Part shown: one piece after another, positions 53,298 to 62,248 of the stretch
How the letters are laid out: each line of letters starts with the position of its first letter
Numbering within the stretch: the stretch's first letter is position 1
Source: Fuscovulum blasticum DSM 2131
GTDB taxonomy: Bacteria > Pseudomonadota > Alphaproteobacteria > Rhodobacterales > Rhodobacteraceae
Assembly (NCBI RefSeq): GCF_003034965.1
Contig: NZ_PZKE01000009.1
Coordinates: 95,935 to 159,934, forward strand
Direction: 5' to 3'
Length of the DNA stretch: 64,000 nt
The notes under the pieces: model-generated
Told to the model about the DNA's origin: nothing
Database searches by the model: none
Seen by the model: only the letters and a program-made list of their open reading frames with translations
Program-made: the position numbers and the translations under genes

Positions 53298-53858
53298 TCA
53301 GGCCGTGAACGGCATGTTGAAGTGCTTCAGCAGCGACTTCGCTTCCGCGTCGGTCTTCGCCGTGGTGCAGATGATGATGTCCATACCCAGAACCTCATCG
53401 ACCTTGTCGAAGTTGATTTCCGGGAAGACGATTTGTTCCTTCAGGCCCATGGCATAGTTGCCACGACCGTCGAAGGAAGTGCCCTTGACGCCGCGGAAGT
53501 CGCGGACGCGGGGCAGCGCCACGTTGATCAGTCGGTCGAGGAATTCGTACATGCGGTCGCCGCGCAGCGTGACCTTGCAGCCCAGCGGCATCTCTTCGCG
53601 CACCCGGAAGGTGGCGATCGACTTGCGGGCCTTGGTGATCACGGGCTTCTGGCCGGCGATCTGCGCCAGTTCTTCGGCGGCCTGCTTCACCTTCTTGGTG
53701 TCCTTGACCGCTTCGCCGACGCCCATGTTCAGGACGATCTTGTCCAGACGCGGGATCTGCATGTCGTTCTTGTAGCCGAACTCTTCCTTGAGAGCGGCGC
53801 GCACCTTGGCCTTGTATTCGGCCTTGAGGCGCGGGGTATAGGTGGCCTGGTCAAGCAT
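53298..53858 (-). CDS. rplE: 50S ribosomal protein L5
   Basis: A 186-residue L5, a 5S rRNA binder. Motifs: [38 protein letters not shown] and a C-terminal [17 protein letters not shown]. The start shares one base with the rplX stop (TGATG). Confidence 0.97.
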   Translation of the reverse strand: MLDQATYTPRLKAEYKAKVRAALKEEFGYKNDMQIPRLDKIVLNMGVGEAVKDTKKVKQAAEELAQIAGQKPVITKARKSIATFRVREEMPLGCKVTLRGDRMYEFLDRLINVALPRVRDFRGVKGTSFDGRGNYAMGLKEQIVFPEINFDKVDEVLGMDIIICTTAKTDAEAKSLLKHFNMPFTA

Positions 53859-54163
53859 CAGATCGCCTCCCCGGTGGTCTTGGCATAGCGAACCTTCTTG
53901 TCGCCTTCGACGCGGAAGCCGACGCGGGTCGCCTTGCCGTTCTTGTCGACCAGAGACAGGTTCGACAGGTCGATCGGCATCGCCTTGGGCAGGCGGCCGC
54001 CTTGCGACGCGGCGGATTGCTTGGTGTGGCGGATCGCGACGTTCACGCCATCGACCACGGCCTTGTTGTCCTTGGGCATGACAGCGGCGATTTCGCCGGT
54101 CTTGCCCTTGTCCTTGCCGGTGAGCACGACAACCGTGTCACCCTTGCGGAGCTTGGCAGCCAT
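53858..54163 (-). CDS. rplX: 50S ribosomal protein L24
   Basis: A 101-residue L24, an assembly initiator, with the KOW motif [20 protein letters not shown] at residues 6-25. One-base overlaps at both ends (TGATG) couple it to rplN and rplE. Confidence 0.96.
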   Translation of the reverse strand: MAAKLRKGDTVVVLTGKDKGKTGEIAAVMPKDNKAVVDGVNVAIRHTKQSAASQGGRLPKAMPIDLSNLSLVDKNGKATRVGFRVEGDKKVRYAKTTGEAI

Positions 54164-54531
54164 CACAGCACCTCCGGCGCAAGCGAGATGATCTTCATGA
54201 AGTTCTTGGCCCGCAGTTCGCGAACGACCGGCCCGAAGATACGGGTACCGACCGGCTCACCCTGGTTGTTCAGGATGACGGCGGCGTTGCGGTCAAAGCG
54301 GATCGCGGTGCCGTCTTCACGGCGAACTTCCTTGGCGGTGCGAACGACAACGGCCTTGCGGACGTCACCCTTCTTCACGCGGCCCTTAGGAATGGCTTCC
54401 TTCACCGACACCACGATGATGTCGCCGACCGAAGCATAACGGCGGTGCGAACCGCCAAGAACCTTGATGCACTGCACCCGGCGTGCGCCGGAGTTGTCAG
54501 CTACATCCAGATTCGTCTGCATCTGGATCAT
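54163..54531 (-). CDS. rplN: 50S ribosomal protein L14
   Basis: A 122-residue L14 with [19 protein letters not shown] at the start and [20 protein letters not shown] near residue 78. Contacts 16S rRNA in an intersubunit bridge. 62 bp separate it from rpsQ. Confidence 0.97.
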   Translation of the reverse strand: MIQMQTNLDVADNSGARRVQCIKVLGGSHRRYASVGDIIVVSVKEAIPKGRVKKGDVRKAVVVRTAKEVRREDGTAIRFDRNAAVILNNQGEPVGTRIFGPVVRELRAKNFMKIISLAPEVL

Positions 54532-54593
54532 TGGTCTACTCCCGACCTTCGGGGACCGTCACCGGCCCCGGGGTTTCGTTCAGATCGTGGGGA

Positions 54594-54833
54594 TCAAGCC
54601 GAAGCTTCGGTCACCACGGTCCAGCGTTTCGATTTCGAGATGGGCGCACATTCCTCGATGCGGACGGTGTCACCAACCTTGAACTTGTTCTCCGCGTCAT
54701 GGGCGCGGTACTTCTTCGACTTGCGGACGGTCTTCTGCAGCAGCGGGTGCTTGAAGCGGCGTTCCACAAGAACGGTGATCGTCTGCTCGTTCTTGTCCGA
54801 GGTGACGACACCTTGCAGGATACGTTTCGGCAT
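54594..54833 (-). CDS. rpsQ: 30S ribosomal protein S17
   Basis: A 79-residue S17, an OB-fold 16S rRNA binder, with [19 protein letters not shown] near residue 8 and a short C-terminal tail. 11 bp after rpmC. Confidence 0.96.
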   Translation of the reverse strand: MPKRILQGVVTSDKNEQTITVLVERRFKHPLLQKTVRKSKKYRAHDAENKFKVGDTVRIEECAPISKSKRWTVVTEASA

Positions 54834-54844
54834 TGCGGTTCCCC

Positions 54845-55045
54845 TTACTTCGCGGCTTCGGCGGCTTTTTGGCCGAGAACGGTCTTGATGCGGGCGACGT
54901 CGCGACGGACGGCACGCATGCGGGCGGTGTTCTCAAGCTGGTTGGTCGCAGCCTGGAAGCGCAGGTTGAACGCTTCCTTCTTGAGCTGGACCAGGCTGTC
55001 GCGGAGCTGGTCGGGGGTCTTGGTCTTCAATTCCTTGGCGTCCAT
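54845..55045 (-). CDS. rpmC: 50S ribosomal protein L29
   Basis: A 66-residue two-helix L29 with [20 protein letters not shown] and the ARIKTVL segment. It should follow rplP directly, but here three other genes lie between, so rpmC begins a separate transcription unit whose promoter must lie in 55046-55300. Confidence 0.96.
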   Translation of the reverse strand: MDAKELKTKTPDQLRDSLVQLKKEAFNLRFQAATNQLENTARMRAVRRDVARIKTVLGQKAAEAAK

Positions 55046-55414
55046 CGCCAATCTTCCTTTCACAATCGCCAGACGGCCCCTTGTTTCGAAGGGTGACCGT
55101 ACACCTGGCGGATCAATGACAAATCGACGATTCCGAGTCGCCCCGGAATCGCGGATGGGTTCCTCTACAGGGGCGGGCGGACGAGAGCAAGGGATTTCCC
55201 CCGCAACCGGAGGAATTCCCCGAAGCTGGGCGCGGGCGGCCGTTCGGCGCCCTCCCCGCCTGCCGCGCGCCCCGGGTGACGCGACGCCACCAAGGGGGAA
55301 ATGCAGCAAAACCTACCCATTGTGCCGGCCATGACATACCCTTACCAAGGATGGCTTGGCTATCCAGGCTGGGCCCGTGCGGGCCAATTGGAACAACGAG
55401 TGAAGGAAGAGCTT
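55046..55414. promoter_or_regulatory. Divergent non-coding region between rpmC and the PG-binding-domain gene
   Basis: 369 bp without a gene. It must carry a minus-strand promoter for rpmC onward; TTGTCA at 55117-55122 (minus) is the best -35, but no good -10 is visible at normal spacing. ATGACAAAT at 55116-55124 is a half match to the protease-locus palindrome with the other arm missing. The GAAGGAAGAG ribosome site of the plus-strand gene ends at 55410. Confidence 0.4.
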
Positions 55415-56011
55415 ATGTCGATCTTGAAGAAGGGCCTCAAGGGCGCGCCGGTCAAGCGGTTGCAGGAAAAGCTGGGCGTCCCCGCCGATGGCGATTTCGG
55501 ACCCGGTACCGAAAAGGCGCTGAAAGAGTTTCAGAAGGCGCATGGTCTGGCGGTTGACGGCATCGCCGGCCCGGCGACGTTCACCGCCATCGGCCTGCCC
55601 GAACTGGTGCTGCTGCGCCGTGGCCTGAAGGGCGACTCGGTCAAGAAGCTGCAGGCGGCCCTTGGCCTTGCGGCCGACGGCAGCTTCGGCCCCGGCACCG
55701 AAGCCGCGGTGAAGGCCTATCAGGAAAAGAACGGGCTGACCGTTGACGGCATGGCCGGGCCGGAAACCCTTGCCAAGCTGGGCGCCATCGAAGGCATCAC
55801 CGCCGCCGCGGTGGCCGCTGCCGAAGTGAAGCCCGACGAAGAGGCGTTCGAAAGCGAACCGCTGCCGGAACTGAAGGACAATCAGGTTGTCGCCGCCGCT
55901 TCGGCGGAAGCTGCCGCCTCGGCCGAAGCCCTGGTTGCGGCGCTGGCCGCGAAGAAGGACGCGCCGCCGGTGAAGAAGTCGGTCTGGCAGAAGATCAAGG
56001 GCTGGGCCTGA
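55415..56011 (+). CDS. Protein with two peptidoglycan-binding-like repeats
   Basis: A 198-residue protein with two PG_binding_1-type repeats (residues 5-60 and 62-117), each with an LKG..VK.LQ..LG start and an FGPGTE..... centre. An Ala/Glu-rich tail follows (ASAEAAASAEALVAALAAKK) with a basic end. The excellent ribosome site fixes the start at 55415, and no signal peptide is present, which is odd for a wall-binding domain. It is the only plus-strand gene inside the ribosomal cluster. It may act in the cytoplasm, or export may be non-classical. Confidence 0.75.
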   Translation: MSILKKGLKGAPVKRLQEKLGVPADGDFGPGTEKALKEFQKAHGLAVDGIAGPATFTAIGLPELVLLRRGLKGDSVKKLQAALGLAADGSFGPGTEAAVKAYQEKNGLTVDGMAGPETLAKLGAIEGITAAAVAAAEVKPDEEAFESEPLPELKDNQVVAAASAEAAASAEALVAALAAKKDAPPVKKSVWQKIKGWA

Positions 56012-56063
56012 GCCCGGTTTCGCAGCCCGGAGGGGGGTTCCCTTTCGGGCCGCAGGCCGCCCA

Positions 56064-57284
56064 TCAGGCGGCCAGGGTGCCTTGCGTCAACAGAGGACGG
56101 CCGTTCTTCTGGTGACGCTCCACCAGATGCCGCGCCCGGCGACCGGGCACACAGGGCCGCGCGGGATCCGCCATCCCGTCTTCCAGCAGTTCGGAAAACA
56201 GCGCCATCAGCTCCATCCGGGCCTCAGCCCCCATCGCGTTGATGGATCGCGGGGTGGCCAGCAGGGACTCCGTCGCCAGACCGTTCGAGAACACGATCTG
56301 ATGCCCGTCCAGGATGAAGTGGTAATAGGCCACACCCTGCGGGGCCTCGGCCAGTTCGATGCCGGGCTGGCCCAGCAGATGCTTGGCCGCCACCAGAACC
56401 TCGGGCTCACCGAACATCCTTTCGGCGATCTGAGACCGCACAAGCACCCGATGCTGCGGAGACACCAGCAGATCCTCTGCCGGCATACCCGGCCCGAAAG
56501 CATGGGCGCGGATGCGGATCGGACACAGGTAAGCGGCCGCCTGAAGCTGACGGGCCGACAGCACCCGGCAGCCGATCCAGCGAATGGCCTGAAAGCCGTT
56601 GTCGCGGGTCATCACCAGGTCACCGGCCTTCAGCGTTTCAACCGCCTTCTCGCCCTCTGATGTCAGGATGCGCGCCCCTGCGGCGAAACAGGGGGCCTCG
56701 GGGATGGGGGTGACGAATTCGGGAATGAACCCGGCCGCTGCGTTCAGGCCATCAGTGGTGCGGTCGGTGTTGAATTCCCCCGATGTCGTATCAACGCCGG
56801 CGATGGTGATCGTGTCGATGCCCCAGTCCTGCAGCGCATCATGCCACAGATCGACATCCTGATAGTAGGGGCGCAGGAACAGGTCGCCATTGTCCATCTG
56901 GACCAGAACCGCCCGAAGATGCAGCGTATCCTTCACCAGAACATTCGGCTCGACGGTGGTGTCGATCCGGGCCACCGCAATATCGACCGAAACCACCACA
57001 TGACTGGTGTAAAGCTGGGTATGCGACGTGGTGCCACCCAGCCCGTCCTCGATGGTATAGCTGAGAGGATCGACCCCACGCGAGAAGTTCACCCCGCCCG
57101 CCCCCGTGGCATTGCCGGTGACCTGCACCCCCGACATTTCCTCCACCCCGAATTCCCAGCCCACCACGGCCTGCGCCTCGGTCAGGGTGGTGTCTGCCTG
57201 GGTCGGGACAGGCGAGTTCCAATCGGGATTGATCTGGGTGGCTTGATTGCCGACATAAATCCACGTCGGAGAGTACACGGGCAT
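56064..57284 (-). CDS. Hint-domain protein
   Basis: A 406-residue protein. The N-terminal part (1-195) is a beta-rich region with no recognised domain. A Hint (hedgehog/intein) domain starts at Cys199 in APCFAAGARILTSEGEKAVE and continues with LKAGDLVMTRDNGFQ and SPQHRVLVRS. Proteins of this type are common in Rhodobacteraceae, often with N-terminal regions suggesting secretion and possible autocleavage at the Cys. No partner extein is present, so it is not a splicing intein. A near-consensus promoter lies 78 bp upstream. Confidence 0.8.
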   Translation of the reverse strand: MPVYSPTWIYVGNQATQINPDWNSPVPTQADTTLTEAQAVVGWEFGVEEMSGVQVTGNATGAGGVNFSRGVDPLSYTIEDGLGGTTSHTQLYTSHVVVSVDIAVARIDTTVEPNVLVKDTLHLRAVLVQMDNGDLFLRPYYQDVDLWHDALQDWGIDTITIAGVDTTSGEFNTDRTTDGLNAAAGFIPEFVTPIPEAPCFAAGARILTSEGEKAVETLKAGDLVMTRDNGFQAIRWIGCRVLSARQLQAAAYLCPIRIRAHAFGPGMPAEDLLVSPQHRVLVRSQIAERMFGEPEVLVAAKHLLGQPGIELAEAPQGVAYYHFILDGHQIVFSNGLATESLLATPRSINAMGAEARMELMALFSELLEDGMADPARPCVPGRRARHLVERHQKNGRPLLTQGTLAA

Positions 57285-57361
57285 GATACAGAATTCCTTA
57301 CACGGCAGTCGTACTGAAAACAGAACACCGGCGATGCAGTCTCATCGCGTCATCTTTGATT

Positions 57362-57390
57362 TATATAGAAGATTTTGCCGGAAACGTCAA
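57362..57390 (-). promoter_or_regulatory. Sigma-70 promoter of the Hint-domain gene
   Basis: On the minus strand, TTGACG (57390-57385), a 17-bp spacer and TATATA (57367-57362). The surrounding 57285-57390 is notably AT-rich for this genome. The start codon is 78 bp downstream of the -10. Confidence 0.6.
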
Positions 57391-57426
57391 ATCGCCCCCG
57401 CCCCGGTGCCAAGAAGGGCCGGCCCG

Positions 57427-58050
57427 TCACGCCCACCCGTAGTTGAAGCTGACGCTGATCCGATCATCTTCCGACATGTTCATCGGCACTTCATGGCGCA
57501 GCCAGCTTTCCCACAGCAGCACGTCGCCAACCTGCGGCTTTACATAGACAAAGCGTTGCAGGGCTTCGGGCGCGTCCTTGCGGGTGACGGGCGCCATCAT
57601 CATCATCGGCAGGCGCGGGTCTTCCAGCTTCAGCGCGCTGGTGCCTTCGGGCATGGCAACATAGGTGGTGCCCGAAATCACCGAATGGGGGTGAATGTGG
57701 CTGGCATGGGTGCCGCCTTCGGGCAGGATGTTGATCCACAGCGCGTTGCACTTCAGCTTCTTGCCCTGAAGATCAAAGCCAAGGTCGTCGCAGAAGGCGG
57801 CCACATGCTTGTCCAGCGCCTTTTCCAGATCGCCGAAGATCGGAAAGCGCCAGGGCAGATCATCCAGTGACGCATAAGAGGTATAGCCGGGATAGCCCTG
57901 CTCCTCGCACCAGGCCTGCCCGGCGGCGTCATCGTCGGCAATGGCATCGCAACTGTCGCGCAACTCCTCATAATCCACCTTCTTGCGGGCCAGATCATTC
58001 AGCCGGGCACGATAGAGGCGGGTGACGAAAAGCGAGGTGATGTCGGGCAT
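57427..58050 (-). CDS. TIGR02466-family 2OG-Fe(II) oxygenase-like protein
   Basis: A 207-residue protein of the TIGR02466 family within the 2-oxoglutarate/Fe(II) oxygenase superfamily. Candidate metal ligands lie in THASHIHPHSVISGTTYV (His118, His120 region) and WLRHEVPMN (His186), with RISVSFNYGW (Arg197) for 2-oxoglutarate. It lies 78 bp downstream of rplP on the same strand, with a terminator between. A ribosomal protein is one conceivable substrate because E. coli YcfD hydroxylates L16; this is inference only. Confidence 0.82.
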   Translation of the reverse strand: MPDITSLFVTRLYRARLNDLARKKVDYEELRDSCDAIADDDAAGQAWCEEQGYPGYTSYASLDDLPWRFPIFGDLEKALDKHVAAFCDDLGFDLQGKKLKCNALWINILPEGGTHASHIHPHSVISGTTYVAMPEGTSALKLEDPRLPMMMMAPVTRKDAPEALQRFVYVKPQVGDVLLWESWLRHEVPMNMSEDDRISVSFNYGWA

Positions 58051-58072
58051 GGCAGCAATCCTGAACAGAAAA

Positions 58073-58096
58073 GCCCCCGCCGTTTCCGGCAGGGGC
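58073..58096 (-). terminator. Terminator after rplP
   Basis: Stem GCCCC/GGGGC plus GCC/GGC separated by a C-A mismatch, then TTTTCTG on the minus strand. The same stem, with the same mismatch, recurs after rplW at 61902-61929. It ends the rplB-to-rplP unit. Confidence 0.75.
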
Positions 58097-58128
58097 CTGT
58101 TTCACGGGCGGGGTGTCACCCCGGCCTC

Positions 58129-58542
58129 TTACCAGTCTTCGCGGGCGACGATGCGCGAGGTGACCGGAAGCTTCATCGCGCCAAGGCGCAGGGCTTCACG
58201 GGCGATTTCCTCGTTCACGCCGTCGATCTCGAACATGATGCGGCCGGGCTGAACCTTGCAGGCCCAGTAATCGACCGAACCCTTGCCCGAACCCATCCGC
58301 ACTTCGACCGGCTTGGCCGAGACCGGAACATCCGGGAAAATGCGGATCCAGACCCGGCCCTGACGCTTCATGTGGCGGGTGATCGCGCGGCGGGCCGCTT
58401 CGATCTGCCGCGCGGTGACGCGCTCGGGCTCGGTCGCCTTGAGGGCGAAGGAGCCGAAGTTCAGAAGGAACCCACCCTTGGCTTCGCCATGGATGCGGCC
58501 CTTGTGCATCTTGCGGTACTTGGTGCGCTTCGGTTGCAGCAT
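58129..58542 (-). CDS. rplP: 50S ribosomal protein L16
   Basis: A 137-residue L16 near the peptidyl transferase centre. [15 protein letters not shown] opens the protein; [20 protein letters not shown] near residue 81 includes Arg82, equivalent to the Arg hydroxylated by YcfD in E. coli. Normal partner rpmC does not follow: a terminator and the oxygenase gene do. Confidence 0.97.
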   Translation of the reverse strand: MLQPKRTKYRKMHKGRIHGEAKGGFLLNFGSFALKATEPERVTARQIEAARRAITRHMKRQGRVWIRIFPDVPVSAKPVEVRMGSGKGSVDYWACKVQPGRIMFEIDGVNEEIAREALRLGAMKLPVTSRIVAREDW

Positions 58543-58555
58543 TCTCTTCTACTCC

Positions 58556-59287
58556 TTACGCGCGCTCGCGGTCGCGGTCGCCGCGTTCACGACGCGGACC
58601 GCGCGGCGCGGGGCCATCGGCCGCTTCCGCCAGACGGCGGTCGTGGGCCTGCGGATCGTGCTCAAGGATTTCGCCCTTGAAGATCCAAACCTTGACGCCA
58701 ATGATCCCGTAGGGAGTCACGGCCTCGCTCAGCGCATAGTCGATGTCGGCGCGCAGGGTGTGCAGCGGCACACGGCCTTCGCGATACCACTCGGTCCGGG
58801 CGATTTCGGCGCCGCCAAGGCGGCCCGCGACGTTGACCCGGATGCCAAGCGCACCCATCCGCATCGCGTTCTGCACGCCGCGCTTCATGGCGCGACGGAA
58901 GGACACGCGGCGTTCCATCTGCTGGGCGATCGATTCGGCCACCAGTTGGGCATCGACTTCCGGCTTGCGGACTTCGACGATGTTGAGGTGCAGTTCCGAC
59001 TTGGTGAAGGCGGCCAGCTTCTTGCGCAGGGTTTCGATATCGGCGCCTTTTTTGCCGATGATCACGCCCGGACGCGCGGTGTGGATCGTGACGCGGCACT
59101 TCTTGTGCGGACGCTCGATGATCACCTTGCTGACGCCGGCCTGCTTCACTTCCTTGTGGATGAACTCGCGCATCCGCAGATCTTCCAGCAGGAGGTTGCC
59201 GTAATCCTTCGATTCAGCAAACCAGCGGCTGTCCCAGGTGCGGTTCACCTGGAGGCGCATCCCGATGGGGTTGACCTTCTGACCCAT
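58556..59287 (-). CDS. rpsC: 30S ribosomal protein S3
   Basis: A 243-residue S3 with a KH domain ([18 protein letters not shown] near residue 62) and [20 protein letters not shown] near 190. The tail is rich in Arg and Asp/Glu. The start overlaps the rplV stop by one base (TAATG). Confidence 0.97.
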   Translation of the reverse strand: MGQKVNPIGMRLQVNRTWDSRWFAESKDYGNLLLEDLRMREFIHKEVKQAGVSKVIIERPHKKCRVTIHTARPGVIIGKKGADIETLRKKLAAFTKSELHLNIVEVRKPEVDAQLVAESIAQQMERRVSFRRAMKRGVQNAMRMGALGIRVNVAGRLGGAEIARTEWYREGRVPLHTLRADIDYALSEAVTPYGIIGVKVWIFKGEILEHDPQAHDRRLAEAADGPAPRGPRRERGDRDRERA

Positions 59288-59667
59288 TATGCCGACTCCC
59301 CGACCTGACGCACCTTGATGGTGATCTCGCTGAACGGTTTCATGATCTTGCCGAAGCGGCCACGGGCCCGCGGACGGCCCCGCTTCATCACCAGGTTCTT
59401 GCCGACCCAGGCTTCCGCAACGACAAGGCTGTCCACGTCCAGGCCGTGGTTGTTTTCGGCGTTGGCAATGGCCGACTGCAGGCACTTCTTCACGTCGCCC
59501 GCGATGCGGCGCTTCGAGAAGGTCAGGTCGGCAAGGGCCTTGTCCACCTTCTTGCCGCGGATCAGGCCCGCGACAACGTTCAGCTTCTGGGGCGAGGTGC
59601 GCAACATGCGCGCGATCGCCATCGCTTCGTTATCCGCCACGCGGCGGGGGTTCTTTTCCGCACCCAT
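59287..59667 (-). CDS. rplV: 50S ribosomal protein L22
   Basis: A 126-residue L22 that lines the exit tunnel; the beta-hairpin segment [17 protein letters not shown] is near residue 94. Standard order between rpsS and rpsC. Confidence 0.97.
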   Translation of the reverse strand: MGAEKNPRRVADNEAMAIARMLRTSPQKLNVVAGLIRGKKVDKALADLTFSKRRIAGDVKKCLQSAIANAENNHGLDVDSLVVAEAWVGKNLVMKRGRPRARGRFGKIMKPFSEITIKVRQVGESA

Positions 59668-59670
59668 GGC

Positions 59671-59949
59671 TTACTTCCTCTTCGCTTTCTTGTCGGCGGC
59701 ATGACCGTAATAGGTCCGGGTCGGCGAATATTCACCGAACTTCTGGCCGATCATCTCTTCCGTCACGGCGACGGGGATATGCTTCTTGCCGTTGTAGACG
59801 CCGAAAGTCAGGCCCACGAATTGCGGCAGGATGGTGGAACGGCGCGACCAGATCTTGATCACTTCGTTTTTGCCCGAGGCCTTCGCGGTTTCTGCCTTCT
59901 TCAGCAGGTAACCGTCGACGAACGGGCCTTTCCAGATGGAACGGGACAT
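59671..59949 (-). CDS. rpsS: 30S ribosomal protein S19
   Basis: A 92-residue S19 with [19 protein letters not shown] at the start and GHKFGEFSPTRT-type segment (here [20 protein letters not shown]) near residue 68. 3 bp after rplB. Confidence 0.97.
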   Translation of the reverse strand: MSRSIWKGPFVDGYLLKKAETAKASGKNEVIKIWSRRSTILPQFVGLTFGVYNGKKHIPVAVTEEMIGQKFGEYSPTRTYYGHAADKKAKRK

Positions 59950-59952
59950 GGA

Positions 59953-60792
59953 TCAGCGCCCTTTCTTCTTGGCGTGGCGCGAGCGGACGATGTACTTGTC
60001 CGTCTGCTTGTTCGTGCGGGTGCGGTTGCCCTTGGTGCCCTTGCCCCACGGAGTAACCGGGTGACGGCCGCCCGAGGTACGGCCTTCGCCGCCGCCATGC
60101 GGGTGGTCGATCGGGTTCATGGCAACACCGCGCACCGTCGGGCGGATGCCCTTGTAGCGCATACGGCCCGCTTTACCGAAGTTCTGGTTCGAGTTGTCGG
60201 GGTTCGACACGGCACCGATGGTGGCCATGCATTCCTGACGGACCATCCGCAGTTCGCCCGAGGACAGGCGGATCTGGGCATAGGCGCCGTCACGGCCGAC
60301 GAACTGCGCATAGGTGCCGGCGGCACGGGCCAGTTGGCCACCCTTGCCGGGCTTGAGTTCGACGTTGTGGACGATCGTACCGATCGGCATACCCGAGAAG
60401 GGCATCGCGTTGCCGGGCTTCACGTCGACCTTGGCGCCGGCGACAACGCTGTCACCCACCGCCAGGCGCTGCGGCGCCAGGATATAGGCCAGTTCGCCAT
60501 CCGGGTACTTGACCAGGGCGATGAAGGCCGTCCGGTTGGGGTCGTATTCGATACGTTCCACCACAGCGGGCAGATCCCACTTGCGGCGCTTGAAATCCAC
60601 GATGCGGTAAAGGCGCTTGGCCCCGCCGCCCTGGTGGCGCATCGTGATCCGTCCGGTGTTGTTCCGGCCGCCTTGCGAAATAAGACCCTCGGTGAGGGCT
60701 TTCACAGGCCGACCTTTCCACAGCTCCGAACGGTCGATCAGAACCAGCCCGCGCTGGCCAGGCGTCGTCGGCTTATACGACTTGAGTGCCAT
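59953..60792 (-). CDS. rplB: 50S ribosomal protein L2
   Basis: A 279-residue L2 needed for peptidyl transfer. C-terminal signature [19 protein letters not shown] near residue 220 includes the functional His. It should follow rplW directly, but a TIR-domain gene and two terminators intervene. Hence rplB needs its own promoter in 60793-60929, where I see no clear -35/-10; GGAAGAC lies just before the start. Confidence 0.97.
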   Translation of the reverse strand: MALKSYKPTTPGQRGLVLIDRSELWKGRPVKALTEGLISQGGRNNTGRITMRHQGGGAKRLYRIVDFKRRKWDLPAVVERIEYDPNRTAFIALVKYPDGELAYILAPQRLAVGDSVVAGAKVDVKPGNAMPFSGMPIGTIVHNVELKPGKGGQLARAAGTYAQFVGRDGAYAQIRLSSGELRMVRQECMATIGAVSNPDNSNQNFGKAGRMRYKGIRPTVRGVAMNPIDHPHGGGEGRTSGGRHPVTPWGKGTKGNRTRTNKQTDKYIVRSRHAKKKGR

Positions 60793-60929
60793 GATTACTG
60801 TCTTCCGTTTGCTTCAGGACCGTCTTCCTGCCGTTACGGGCAAGGCGGAAGGTCCGGGGTGAAGGGCTCCGAAGATCCCCGGTTCGTGGGTTCGCGCCGA
60901 TGAACAGGCCACCGGAACGAACAAACCAA

Positions 60930-60954
60930 GAGCCCCGGACGAATCCGGGGCCTC
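60930..60954 (-). terminator. Terminator after the TIR-domain gene
   Basis: Stem GCCCCGGA / TCCGGGGC with a CGAA-type tetraloop and a bulged extension, followed on the minus strand by TTGGTTTGTT. It lies 97 bp after the TIR stop and 138 bp before the rplB start. Confidence 0.7.
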
Positions 60955-61050
60955 TGGCGTGGCGGTGCAGTAGCAGAAGGGGGGGCGGGGGGCAATGGTC
61001 GAGTATTGGAATTCTTGCACGCCGGTCGAACGTCCTGCGACGCACCTAGC

Positions 61051-61755
61051 CTAGACAGCAATCAACTCAGCGAGTTTGTTTGCTATTTCAGCCATCGTAT
61101 CGGCGGCAGTACTCAACCCTGTTCGTGAAGCTAGCAAAGGGCTAATCTCCCTTAGCGCTTCGTAGGTCGTGCCATGCACGATGGGCACCAGCAAATCTCG
61201 GGCAAGGAGAGCCGAAAGCTCCTTGTCAGATACACCTTGACCCTGGATTCGCTTCAGAAACGCAGGGGTCACAAGCACAATCCCAACTCGCGATCTTGCC
61301 AAGCCCTTGTCAATTTCGCGAAGCAGCGGAGAACCCAGCAAGACATCCTTTTCGCTAAACCAGACTGACACACCTCGCGCCTCAAGAAGGTCGTGCAAGT
61401 CCTTGGCTGCCGACCCTCGGTCATCCCAAGCGTGACACAGGAATACGTCCTTGGGGTCATTTTGAGGAGGTCGCACTTCTACGCTTCGGCGGATCGGCGT
61501 AAGTGCTCTAACTTCCGCTTCAGAGTAGTAGACGGTCGAGCTTGCCGGGGACCACTTTGGCTTGGTTCGTGCGGCGCCGCTTCCACCACTTCTTACGGTA
61601 CTGCTCACACTTGGGGCAGAGTAGGCAGTGCTGTAAGAATACGACCCGTAGCCTCCCGCATAGCTCCTGCGACCGTAACGGCTACCGCATACCGGACAAT
61701 CTGCCGCTGCGGCCGCAGAGCGATGCCCTTTTATGGGCGCTGTACACCTAGCCAT
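61051..61755 (-). CDS. TIR-domain protein with N-terminal zinc-finger-like motif
   Basis: A 234-residue protein. Residues 1-25 hold Cys4, His11, Cys20 and Cys23 (CTAPIKGHRS then CPVCG), a small zinc-finger-like module. Residues 28-75 are Ser/Tyr/Gly-rich low complexity. A TIR domain runs from about 102: KDVFLCHAWDDR, then SVWFSEKDVLLG with Glu135 at the position of the NADase glutamate, then GIVLVTPAFL. TIR proteins of this kind act in NAD-depleting antiphage or signalling systems; no partner gene is adjacent. Less GC-rich than the ribosomal genes and flanked by terminators. A TATATA at 61791-61796 may be its -10. Confidence 0.82.
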   Translation of the reverse strand: MARCTAPIKGHRSAAAAADCPVCGSRYGRRSYAGGYGSYSYSTAYSAPSVSSTVRSGGSGAARTKPKWSPASSTVYYSEAEVRALTPIRRSVEVRPPQNDPKDVFLCHAWDDRGSAAKDLHDLLEARGVSVWFSEKDVLLGSPLLREIDKGLARSRVGIVLVTPAFLKRIQGQGVSDKELSALLARDLLVPIVHGTTYEALREISPLLASRTGLSTAADTMAEIANKLAELIAV

Positions 61756-61901
61756 TTGTCTTTGGACTCCGCCCCACCGTCACGCCACAATATATAGCGC
61801 TTCGAGAGCGTACATATCACACTACTGTGGGAAATGGAATCTCAGATTGTGCCTGTCGAATCGCAAACAATCCATAGGCGAATTCAGAAGCCGCCAAAAC
61901 A

Positions 61902-61929
61902 AAAGCCCCCGCCTTTCGGCAGGGGCTTT
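61902..61929. terminator. Terminator after rplW
   Basis: Stem AAAGCCCC/GGGGCTTT plus GCC/GGC with an internal C-A mismatch and a TTTC loop. T-rich runs lie on both sides (TTTTGTTTTGG on minus, TCTTTTC on plus), so it is bidirectional. It closes the tuf-rpsJ-rplC-rplD-rplW unit. Confidence 0.8.
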
Positions 61930-61951
61930 CTCTTTTCACCCAAGCGTTCGC

Positions 61952-62248
61952 TCAGAGGCCGGTCGACACGTCGATCGTGTGGCCTTCTTCCAGCGACACA
62001 TAGGCCTTCTTCTTGTCGCTCCGTTCGCCGTTGCGGCCACGGAACTTCTTGGCCTTGCCCTTGGTGATGGTGGTGTTCACCGCCTTCACCTTCACGCCAA
62101 AGACAGCCTCGACGGCTTCCTTGATCTGGGGCTTGGTTGCATCCATCGCAACCTGGAAGACAACCGCGCCCGCCTCAGAGGCCATGGTGGCCTTTTCGGT
62201 GATAATCGGCTTCTTGATCAGGTCGTAGTGTTCGGGTTTCGCGCTCAT
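61952..62248 (-). CDS. rplW: 50S ribosomal protein L23
   Basis: A 98-residue L23 at the tunnel exit, docking site for trigger factor and SRP. Motifs: [13 protein letters not shown] and [16 protein letters not shown]. The start overlaps the rplD stop (ATGA). A terminator follows instead of rplB. Confidence 0.97.
   Translation of the reverse strand: MSAKPEHYDLIKKPIITEKATMASEAGAVVFQVAMDATKPQIKEAVEAVFGVKVKAVNTTITKGKAKKFRGRNGERSDKKKAYVSLEEGHTIDVSTGL

Noticed and set aside
55108..55125. A fourth copy of the protease-locus palindrome upstream of rpmC / PG-binding gene
   Set aside because: Only the ATTTGTCAT arm (minus strand) matches; the ATGAC arm is replaced by AATCG, so the symmetry is lost. 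A half match of this length is expected by chance.
56064..57284. Intein-containing gene
   Set aside because: The Hint domain is C-terminal and followed by no conserved host protein segment, so protein splicing is not supported.
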